Assembly: GCF_003672135.1 (NCBI RefSeq)
Contig: NC_039516.1
Location: 744,001-808,000 of the forward strand
Reading direction: 5' to 3'
Length of the DNA stretch: 64,000 bases
DNA from: Ooceraea biroi
Lineage: Eukaryota > Arthropoda > Insecta > Hymenoptera > Formicidae
Under the pieces are notes generated by a model, which was not told where the DNA came from, ran no database searches, and saw nothing but the letters and a program-made list of their open reading frames with translations. Numbering within the stretch: the stretch's first letter is position 1; the number at the start of each line of letters is the position of its first letter. Positions 21,741 through 32,200 of this stretch are shown here, piece by piece. Position numbers and translations under genes: made by a program.

Positions 21741-23267
21741 ATTGAAAGAACATTCTAACCATGTTCTTTGTATTATTTTTTTCTGTTCCATTTTTGCAAC
21801 AAAGTAAAAATTATTAACATTTGTAGCTTTTGCACATTTTATGGTAGTTTTCGTATGTTCCATCAACGTAATCCAACATGAAAAAAAATCTTAATACAAA
21901 TGATCTTAAATTAAATTAATATTGATATTTTTCAAATTAATGTATACATTAAAAATATGACATATTATAAATTGTAGATAGACACTTTTATGTACAGACG
22001 CTCATGGAAAACAGAATTAATATTACTTATCTACTAATATCAATATTACTTGTGATTATACTATTATATGTTAAAAAGCTAAAATCCCTATTATATAATT
22101 ATAAAATTGTAATTTTAATCACAATTACAATGGTGTGAAACAAATAAAGATATTTTTTACATCTTTTTCAAGAAACGAAAAATTTATTACAATAACTGCC
22201 TGAAATTTGTACGATACGAAAATGTGTACCTCTTGAATCGGAATCTTTATAGCATTGAAAAAATGTGATCATTTAGAAATTTTACGATGAAAAGCTGCAT
22301 AACGTAACATCACATAAGTCTCTGTCAGTATTGATAACGGTTCATCGAAACCACTTTCTCTTTATGCGTCACGCGTACGTTTCAATAGCCGGCATTCATT
22401 CATTTATTACCATAAGCACAGGTTTTTGAATTTGCATCCTATTACATACGTAATAATACGTATTTTTCTATGTCTCACATGTAGCGCGAATTAAAAGAAA
22501 TTGAAAGTGAAAGTTCCGTTCTTTTAAAACTGTAAGTAACATAATAATTTTCCACGGGGAAACTTTATGCGGAGAACTGCGGGAACCGAACGTACTAAAA
22601 TGTATATAAATCGTCATAATCGAAATTAATAATAAAATAAAAAATATTCCGTGAATATTGTAAAGAGTAATTTTTTGCTGCAAGTGTCTCTTGATGCAAC
22701 TGGCTAATGAAGTGGGTCAAAGACTTGACACACTGCGCATATCAATGATTTACAAATGGATAATAAAAGATTCTAACATCGTAAGAATACATGCTGTATT
22801 CTAAGAAGTTGTTTGTATTTAAAATTGTTTATGTCCATTAATTTTATTTTCATTAATAAATAAATAATTTTAATAAATTGTAAATATTCCGTCCGTTTTC
22901 TAGGCTCTACAAAAGTGATATTGCAGCTCTGCAAAATTATTCGTATGCTAGTACTAATCGCAATATTGATTAGATTAAAATTACAGAATCTTGATTTATG
23001 CAGAAGTGAATTTTTTATATATTATATATTTTTTTTATTTCTCATTGGTACAGAATTATTTGTCATCGTCGCCGATGCAGAACATCTCTTTATGTAACGC
23101 AAGCAAATATGTAATTGTTTAAATAACGGCAGAGATACAAGTTCTTATGGGATTTATCATGTGTGATTAGAAACGACACGCTACAAGGAAGGCGTTAAAA
23201 CATGTTTAAGAGATGTTGCACGGTGGGTACTCTCCGTTCAATCCGGTCCCCGGCCTCCATTCGATTG
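21741..23267. other. AT-rich intergenic region between the CSP genes
   Basis: Low-GC sequence with several AATAAA-like and homopolymer tracts; open frames are short and biased by AT content. The last 150 bases form the promoter of the next CSP gene. No gene or clear transposon seen. Confidence 0.5.
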
Positions 23268-23274
23268 TATAAAA
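23268..23274 (+). promoter_or_regulatory. TATA box of the second CSP gene
   Basis: TATAAAA lies about 137 bases before the start codon at 23405. It fits transcription starting near 23295-23305 and a short 5' UTR, as expected of an abundantly expressed secreted-protein gene. Confidence 0.6.
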
Positions 23275-23404
23275 GCCAGTGGTCGATGATTGTCGCTGTA
23301 GTTGTTAACTCTTGACCGCAGTCTCGTCAGCCGGAGAAGTGATTTCGCTTTCGCGCGTTTCTACATTTTCGGACATCGAGAATTATTAATAATAATTTCA
23401 TATC

Positions 23405-24333
23405 ATGAAAGGATATTTCCTGATCCTGCTGACATCGCTAATAGCCTTGGCACTCGCTGCCGAAAGGTATCCCGTAAAGTACGACGATGTGGATGTGGAG
23501 AGAATTCTTCAAAATAATCGTGTCCTGACAAATTACATCCGGTGTATGTTGGATGAAGGACCTTGCACGGCCGAGGGCCGTGAATTAAGAAGTAAGTAGG
23601 AAAAGATCAATTAGTACATTGTTCGTTCAACTATCTCACGAAGATATTTAAAGATATTTCATTTTTCTTGCTTAAATTTAATTAAAATTGCCTAGCTTGC
23701 TCGGCATTACCTTTTTCAATTTCCTAAATTGGGAAATACCCATGTTGACTCACGAAAGCACACGCACGCGCGTGCACACACACACTGCAAGATTGCGACT
23801 ATACATAATTACGGCAGAGTTCAACACATACTCTCTCTATTATATAATATTTCACGTAAACTTTCTCGCGGTCGTTATATACGCGTGCATGTCTGAAAAG
23901 CTTGCTTAAGTGACGTTTATATCGCTCTTTATGTAAAAGTAACTTTGAAACGAGAACAATAAGATTTGATCATTTAAATTATATTTAACACGTATTTCAT
24001 TCGGACAATTCGGATATTAACGGTCTTTCTGGGAAACGACGTCTTAAAGCAAATAAATGCATTAATGTTTATTTTATATACTTAAAAAAATAGTTTCAAA
24101 ATTGTAATAAGACAGTCAATTAATCCTATTAGATTAATAATAATAATGGCCCATTTACAGAAACTCTGCCGGACGCTTTGTCGACCGGTTGCACCAAATG
24201 CAACGACAAACAGAAGACTGTGGCGGAGAAGGTGATAGGTCATTTGAAAGCAAAACGGTCCAAGGATTGGGAGCGTCTCATTGCCAAGTACGACCCGCAT
24301 GGCGAATACAAAAAGCGCTACGAGCGATCGTAA
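23405..24333 (+). CDS. Insect chemosensory protein (OS-D family)
   Basis: Two exons: 23405-23591 and 24161-24333; the join A|AA rebuilds ELRKTLPDAL. The 119-residue product has signal peptide MKGYFLILLTSLIALALAAE, the conserved YDDVDVERILQNNRVLTNYIRC start and four cysteines in the standard C-x6-C-x18-C-x2-C pattern (CMLDEGPC ... CTKC). It ends KDWERLIAKYDPHGEYKKRY. This is a full-length, canonical CSP, a small secreted helical binder of lipids or odorants. A TATA box lies upstream and a poly(A) signal AATAAA at 24712. The intron holds a CA run near 23775. Confidence 0.95.
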
Positions 24334-24793
24334 CTTCTTACTGTAAAATATCTCAACGTTAATTGTTATTAAAAACTCTCATGTCAAAATTAAGCAACGA
24401 TAATCGCAAGAGATAGAATTCACTGCGACATGCACATCGATACGACACGCACATTCTCTCTCTCGTTACTGAAAATATTGATGTAATACGATGATGTATT
24501 CGAATGGAATCCGGTTAAATGTACAAACACAGGATTTAGTGAAGGTTTCACTTTACTTACTGACTCAGCACTCTTCGCGAACACGCGTGAGGAATGTGAC
24601 TCCTTACCTGTTCCCTAGAGATTATTCTTGCGATTGGAAGAGGCGTAATTGATATTTCTTGTCGTCATTAAAATCGTTTTATATCATTAAAAGTGTATTC
24701 AGTGTTTTGACAATAAATATACACATATCATTATCGTGAAACGGAATATTTCAGTGTGAGGATCAATTCTTTCTTGAAATTGCAAGCTTCTCC
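24334..24793. other. Convergent 3' region CSP / Cdk10
   Basis: 460 bases between two convergent stop codons. The plus-strand AATAAA at 24712-24717 lies only about 80 bases from the Cdk10 stop, so the two 3' UTRs probably overlap. No gene seen. Confidence 0.55.
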
Positions 24794-26774
24794 TTATTCC
24801 ACGCGTCTCTTTTTAACCAGTGATCCAAGCTGAAATAAATAAATAAATGTATAAATAAACAATATTTTAAGTAATAGATACGCGTTATCACGATTGCCAA
24901 TGAACGTACGAGATCTGAAATCGCCGGCAGATTGTTGGTCTGATCGGTAACGGTTGGCTCTTGCTCGCGACTTTCCTTCTGCGAAGCTGTCTTCTTCATG
25001 TTTCTATGCTGCGGAAAAGTGGGCATGAGCTTCGGATCGCACGCTGTAACATGTTAAATCAGTTAACTGATAGATCAAATGTGTAATTGTTATTATCCCA
25101 GGAAAGAGACAATTCAGAAATAAGAAATTTTCGGTAATCGAGCAACGCTCATACTAACGTAGCGGGGCTTCTTTAAAGTAACTGCTCTGCAAACATTCTT
25201 CAGCGGTTGCCCTTTTCTTGGGATCGTACATGAATAAAAAGTTCAGCAGTCTGAGACCAGCGGCGCTCAACCAAGGGAATCTTTGTTTCAAATTGTTGTA
25301 CGGTTGCTGTTTAAGCGTAAAATTTTGTAACGCTGGTAAGGAATTGAATTCTGGCCAAATAGCTTCGCTGGGAGTGCCCAGTAGGTCGACAATCAATTCC
25401 AACTGTGCAATCTCCGATCTTCCAGGTAACAGAGGTCTGTGTCCCAACAATTCTCCTAGTAATAAAACAAATTCTATATTTGTTATGTATTATTATATTA
25501 TTATATATAATATTTATGTAATGTAAATAAACATAATATAATAAAAAAATATATAATATAAATTATTATATATAAATTAATATAATATAAAATATAAATT
25601 TATAAATATATTATGCAGATAATATTATTACATGCTTATACAACATGCAACATTTACATTCACAGCACAATAATTTAACCCTGTTCACCTTCTTACCTAA
25701 TATGCATCCTGCTGCCCACATATCGATCGAAGTGGTTTGCGTTTTAGCCTGCAAAAGTAATTCCGGTGCTCTGTACCATAACGTCACCACTCTCGGAGTC
25801 ATTGGTCTCAACGGCAGGCCGAACCATCTCGCCAATCCAAAATCGGCAATCTTTACGCAACCTTTATCAGTCATGAGAAGATTAGAGACCTTCAAGTCCC
25901 TATGGACGATAAAGTTATGATGCAGGTAGCGCAGGCCCTTCAATACTTGCAGCACTATACACTTGACTTGACTCTCCGAGAACGGTGCTTGCATATTGTC
26001 CAACAGGCTTGCCAGATCCTGTTCGCAATATTCCATTGCAAGGAATATGCTCTCCAGGCTCCTGCCGACCACCACTTCTCTCAGATGCACGATGTTCTCG
26101 TGTCGGCACGATAGTAAAACTGATATCTCCCTGAGACCACTCACTGGCAATCCATCCTTCTCGTGCTCCATTCTCACTTTCTTCAAGGCAACGACCTTAT
26201 CATTCTTCGTATCTCTAGCCCGATATACAATTCCGTAAGTACCCTCTCCGATACGATTCAATTTCTCAAACTCGGAAACAAATCTACATTTACCAAGCTG
26301 AAAGAAAAAAAAAATATATATATAAATAAAACCTAATGCTATATAACGTGTTCTATATTCTACAAAATCTACATTATATAAACAAAGTCGTTACATACAA
26401 TGTCTTGTTCGGGAATTTCCATTGGCTTGCCAGTTAGAAAAGACGTCAATACCCCTTTTCTTGTAATGGGAGCCGAGGGATCGGGCCCCGAGTCGGATAC
26501 TGCTTTGTTATCGCTGTCATTGTGCTCCACTGACTTTTTCTCCAAATTTTCGTCTAAAATAAATTTGCAATTTATTAATTGATTATTCCCGTTATGATAT
26601 TACACACACTCGTACATGTATATATTCTTATTTTCAGAAAAGTAAAATATAGGGTGCTCAGACTTTTAGCTGTTAGAATATTATTCACATGGCAGATAAT
26701 TTTTTTAATCGATCGTGTTATTCGTAATTTGAAGACTGCTGCTAAAATCACGTTTTCGTTATACCTTTTGTCAT
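24794..26774 (-). CDS. Cdk10: Cyclin-dependent kinase 10
   Basis: Six minus-strand exons: 26774-26765, 26553-26399, 26297-25697, 25455-25159, 25043-24910, 24829-24794; all phases agree and give 410 residues. The first exon encodes only MTK plus one base. Kinase landmarks: GEGTYG (72-77), catalytic HRDLKVSN (187-194), DFGLAR (207-212), TPRVVTLWYRAPE. The cyclin-contact helix, PISSLRE in vertebrate CDK10, reads PVSGLRE (106-112). The C-terminal extension (CDPKLMPTFPQHRN...LVKKRRVE) ends in a basic cluster resembling a nuclear signal. CDK10 pairs with cyclin M, phosphorylates ETS2 in vertebrates and affects ciliogenesis. It is convergent with the CSP gene. Confidence 0.95.
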
Positions 26775-26966
26775 TTTAATCACTAATTGATACAGAAAGT
26801 AATAAGCCGGCAATTATCTTCAATGGTCGAAAATAAACAACAATATCCTCAGCGATACATCGGCATCATATACGTATAATCCGATACTAAATACTCCAGC
26901 CGAACAAAATAAAAAATGGCGTAGTTTAAAACCCGTATCACTAACTACACATTGGAGATTAAGGGC

Positions 26967-28526
26967 GATTTTCATACCGCCGTATAGTTAGCAGTCAATG
27001 ATAAATCTTTTTTTTTATTGCAATCGTTTGGGAATCGTTTGGGAAAGTTTAGGAAACCACTTTTAGAGTTTGGGAAATAATAGTTTTTTAATAATTAATG
27101 AAAATTAGTTGAGCGTATAGTTAGCAGACATCATTCCAAATAATTTTCTTTTTCGCTTATTTCAACGTCAAATCATTTGGGAAATACGCCTATAATGTTT
27201 TCAGAGTTTGGGAAATAATGATTTCCCCTTAAAATTGAGTTGAAAGTCATCACCCAGCGTGCAGTATAATCTAGGGAATAATCTAGGAACTTTTTGACTA
27301 TAGGCTATATAATGGAAAAACGTTTATAATCTTTGATATTTCTCATTGTTTTCCATTTCAATAATTTGGGAATCGTTTGGGAAAGTTTAGGAAACCACTT
27401 TTAGAGTTTGGGAAGTAATGGGGTTGTTTAATAATTAATGAAAATTAGTTGAGCGTATAGTTAGCAGACATCATTCCAAATAATGTTCTTTTTCGCTTCT
27501 TTCAACGCCAAATCATTTGGGAAATACGCCTGTAATGTTTTTAGAGTTTGGGAAATAATAATTGCATCTCAAAATAAAGTTTCATGTCATCAACCAGGGC
27601 ATCTATCACGTAACTTTTCCCCTAGGATGGAAAATGAAAAATGAAAATTTCTTCATCTCAGCAGCAAATCATAACGTAAAAGTTCACGCGAAATTTTCAT
27701 TTTCCATCCTAGGGGAAAAGTTACGTGATAGATTCCCAAACGTGAAGCCAAAAATCTAGGGATTTTTTGACCATAGCCTATATAATGGAAAATGTTTATA
27801 ATCTTCGATATATCTCATTGTTTCCTAATGTTTTCTATTGCAATCATTTGGGAATCGTTTGGGCAAGTTTAGGAAGGCACTTTCACAGTTTGAGAAGCAA
27901 TAATTTTTATAATTAAGGTGATCCTGGAATGACTAGTGAAACAGTGTTGCTATTTGCACAAAAATTACAGTTAAAATGCTTTTTACAAAAATTTGGCAAT
28001 TTGTACGCACAAGATTGAGGCGGTCCCGTATCAGAATAAAATAAAGGAATATAATGAAGATTTTCGAAGTGACTTTAGAGGCGTAATAAAAAAGAAAGGT
28101 GTATTCTTCTTTACAGAATACAGAATACATATAAACTTCCTTACTGTAATATTATTAATTTTTTATACTGGGAAAGTATATGCTTGGGTGGAAGAGCACG
28201 AGGAGACGGGCTTCGCCCGTCACTTAGTACTCTTCCACATAAAAAAAATAACAAAACTTTCAGATGACCAAAAGTACTGCGTGAAGTTACAATATGAGAA
28301 CCTTGCTTTGCGTGGACCTCGCTTCACATGAATTGAAAACCTATTTGGAATCGTACTAATTTTCATAGCAAGTACACTCAACTAATTTTCATTAATTATT
28401 AAAAAACTATTATTTCGCAAACTCTAAAAGTTGTTTCCTAAACTTTCCCAAATGATTCCCAAACGATTGCAATAAAAAAAAAGATTTATCATATTTGTCT
28501 GCTAACTATACGGCGGTGATTTTCAT
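26967..28526. mobile_element. 1.54-kb non-autonomous element with long inverted repeats and 9-bp target duplication
   Basis: The element proper is 26976-28517. The terminal repeats begin ACCGCCGTATAGTTAGCAG and continue, with few mismatches, for about 150 bases on each side. The 9-bp direct repeat GATTTTCAT flanks both ends exactly (26967-26975 and 28518-28526). Long inverted repeats with 9-bp duplications suggest a Mutator-like element; this is inference. The interior has two to three tandem copies of a block of about 340 bases (TTTGGGAAAGTTTAGGAAAC...) and a nested foldback at 27601-27732. A weak 112-codon frame at 27993-28331 is not a transposase. Confidence 0.85.
27601..27732. repeat. Foldback nested in the second internal repeat of the 1.54-kb element
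   Basis: ATCTATCACGTAACTTTTCC at the left pairs perfectly with GGAAAAGTTACGTGATAGAT at the right. The arms extend about 45 bases apart from a small ATGAAAA duplication. The first internal copy of the host repeat lacks this segment, so it looks like an insertion into copy two. Confidence 0.75.
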
Positions 28527-29220
28527 AGTGCATTCTAATAACAAAATAATTTAAGTATATCTTAGATACTAATACAGCTATCTGATTGGCTAATAAATAT
28601 CTTAAGATCATACATAAATATCTGTAAGGGCTTCTGCACACAGGACGCGACAACGCGGTGACCCGTCTTGCTTTTCTGATAATAGATGTAATAAATAAAT
28701 ATAAAGAATAAAAGGCTAATATAACCTTAATATAAAGGAAACGATTATTAAGTCGTTGCTCATGAATTTTTGCGAGCACCTAACATAAAAACAGGCTATA
28801 ATATCGTTCTTACACTACGTTCAGTCATCTAGATTCTTATTATTTCTATGACTATATTTTACGCGCGCGTCGTCTGTTTTGTCAAGTTTCATTGAACGCA
28901 ACTATTTCAATTGTTTCGAGTATAGTCACATTTTCCTCATGTTTATGCTTGAGAACGCGTGTCGTGTGATTTGAATTTGCTCATTTCCGAAGGGGACAGT
29001 CGTCAGGTGTACAATGATTGTCCCGAGTTTTTTTCTCAACTAGTTATTCCGTATTTCGTATTTTGTTTTTAATTCATTTTCGCAATTGGCCATATCGAAC
29101 CTGCAAGGGATCGGGTGCCATTAAATACTACGAAGAAGAATCTGAATTTGCTGTACCTTTACAAGCATTATTTTACATTTATTCTTTACTATTTTAAGAA
29201 AAAGATTTCTCATAATTTTG

Positions 29221-32200
29221 ATGATGGATACAGTTACGGCTTGCTCGGTTACTGATGTAACAGAGGTCGATTCGCAGAACGATCTTAGCGAAAAAGAGCA
29301 TTCTGTCAGTAACAATGATTCAGATGTTTCGAAGGTACTTTTAAAAAGTAATAACAAAGAAGAAGTGCATAAGGAGAACGTTGAAGAAAACTTGAAAAAT
29401 GTTTGCAATACTACATTGTTCAATGGTAATGTGGATAACAATCGTGAAAAGTTACAAATTATTGAAATCACAAATCTGGCTGATGATAACTATCAGGATA
29501 ATGGACTTGAAGTCGATAAATATGGAGAAAATAAATTAAGAGCTAATGTTACATTCATCAGTGAGGATGATGTTAACAATACTACTAAAAACAGATTCTT
29601 GGCCTCTGTAGCTAGTGATTCTGAAGAAGAAACTAATAATTACGAAAAGTTGGATGATAACAATGCTGAAAAATTACAAATTATTGAAACCTCAAATTTG
29701 CCTGATAATTATCAAGACAATGGAATGAATCTTGATAAACTTAAAGAAAATAAATTAAGAGCTAATGTTACATGCATCAGTGAGGATGATGATAATACTA
29801 CTAAAAACAGATTCTTGGATTTTGTAGATAGTGATTCTGAAGAAGAAACTAATAATTATGATAAATCTGTCACTACTAATGTGAAGCATATTCCTGAACC
29901 GTCTGAATATTTACAAATTGCAAAATATAAAAAGAGGAATAAAAGCTTGAGAATAATAGACAGCGAATCTGAAGATGATATAAAAACGAACAGTGCTGAT
30001 GACTCTCCTGAAACAATTGAAGAAACTGATACCAGTGTAAGCAAATACATAAACTTTAATATTTTATCTTATTACTTTTTAAAGTATAACATGATTTCAT
30101 ATAAAAATTATTCAATATATATTGCTACTTTATAGGCTAAAAAATTTATAAAACTAGGATTTCATATAACTACATACAACATATAAATTCATATAACTAC
30201 ACTTGTACTTTAAGTACTATTAAAAAAACTTTTGTCCATTTCTTTCAGATTCTAATAGATTCCAAGTCTAAAGGAAAACAAAAGGAAGCAGGTCACAAAT
30301 CTGTTGATGGTGATATATCTAAAAAGGATGTTAAAGAAAATTCTATTAAAAAGCGAAAGGTATTCATTTATACTGTTCTTAAAGGCATACATTTATATTA
30401 TCTTAAAGATCTTTATTTTATTTTTTTATTTCATATAATTAATAAGATGTGGTATATATTTGTTTACGGGGCAAAAGTCAAAACTAATGTCAGGATTCTA
30501 ACTTCATGAAACAGGGATCTATAAGAGCTTCTAAGAATGAGGCAATGCGTCAGATACACAGCGAGAGCCAACGTTTATTACGAGAAACAAGAATTTCTTT
30601 ACCGTATCATAGACCGAGACAGCGGACATTAGAAGAGTTTCTAAATAGAAAAAGGTTGATTCTTCCAAAGGGTGGGTCGATGGCTAGAAAAATGAAAACG
30701 TCAGCACTGTTAGTAAGGTGAGTATTACATTTTACGTAAATCGATGTCGTAAAATGATATTTGAGATACAAAATGATGATCGATTTTTATGTTTAATTTT
30801 CAAAAGTCAAGTGATAGAAGAACGACAAAAAGAACATTTTTTCTCATCTTCGGATTCGGAGGATGAGATGGAACACCTTAATAGTAAAAGTACTACTAGC
30901 AAAGGTATGAAAAGCTCTTTTATGAAAATTGATGAAGTATCCTCAATAATTATAAATAATTGAATATTCGACTATTAAAGATCGCAAAATATTAAAGATA
31001 ATTATGATTTTTATATTAAACAAGAGATTACAGCTCAAGATATTACAAAAACATTTTTGCAAAATAAATCAAGCGTTATCTCTCTTAACAGAAAAGAGCA
31101 GCAGCCGAGATAAATCTGATGCACTACCTCAACCGACGTCAATCGAACGCAATCAAGATCTTCAGAGATCCTGTGTATCAAGAAAATTATTTGATCCGGA
31201 TTGCAAGAATACAACGAGCGAGATTTTCGACGACAGTCACGATGAACAAGAATCAACAGAGCAGATAATTGAAGCTATTTTTACTGCTTTGGATGCAGAA
31301 AAATCTGTTACCGATGAGAAGAAGCAAGATGTTAATGAGATACGTGATGATGAGGAAGTGGGTGAAGAACTTCGAAGCAAGGAACGTGCGACGAGCGATG
31401 CTACATCTTCAACGTCTAACGATTGCATCGTACAAAATAATGAAAATAATGGAAGACAAACTGATTGCGTTGAAGTAACCGACGTATCACAATCTGCGAT
31501 TTCAGTCGGTGACACTCCATCGGAAAGTCGAATTGATGCTTCAGCAGAGGAAGATGAAACGTCTGACGGTCATGTACTTGGTTTGCCACTTCCAACGTTC
31601 GCAGATGACATTGTGACAGATAGGGACAGACTACTACCAGAATTTATACCAGATAAAGTTACGTTGAAAGGCTCGCCGGGTACGATTATAGACCTGACGC
31701 ACGACGTGAAGCCGAACAAGAAGGGTGTGAACGCTTTGTTAGATAGATTTTTTAGCAAGCACTTTACGACGAAGAAGAAGGCTGATGATAATGAGTCTGA
31801 AGTAACTGTGATACGCTTGCAAGACACTGAAAACGGTCCCGTCCCAATCAAGGAGGCACTGCCATATAAATTATCTCCTATTGATGAGCATCCTGAGTTA
31901 AGTAAGCCGGGAGTCCAACGACGACGCTTACAAGAGGATCTAAAACTGCAAATGACCTTGATAAGCAACGAACGGTGGAAACAGAAAATGACGGAACAAG
32001 AAGTGGAAGAGAAGAAAACCTGGGACGAGGAGGAAGAGAGTGATTATGATTTCGATGAGCAAGAAAAAGCGAAGAATCTTGAGTTGAGTGAGAGCGGAGA
32101 GAGTGAACCCGAAGAGGACGATGTTTGTCTGGAGGATAAAAAAAGGAGGAAATGTCTATTTGCAGATGACGAGGCTGAGGTTACGGATGACGAGGGTTCG

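Larger units (their letters stand above)
26775..29220. other. Divergent intergenic region Cdk10 / Claspin dominated by a transposon
   Basis: About 200 bases next to Cdk10 and about 700 bases before Claspin look like promoter and 5' UTR sequence (GCGCGCGTCGTC near 28862). The middle is one complete transposon (26976-28517). No host gene seen; the 112-codon plus-strand frame at 27993-28331 lies inside the transposon. Confidence 0.7.

Noticed and set aside
27993..28331. 112-codon ORF in the 1.54-kb transposon
   Set aside because: No transposase motif, includes the hairpin at 28185-28240, and starts with a non-ATG codon as listed; not convincing as a gene.
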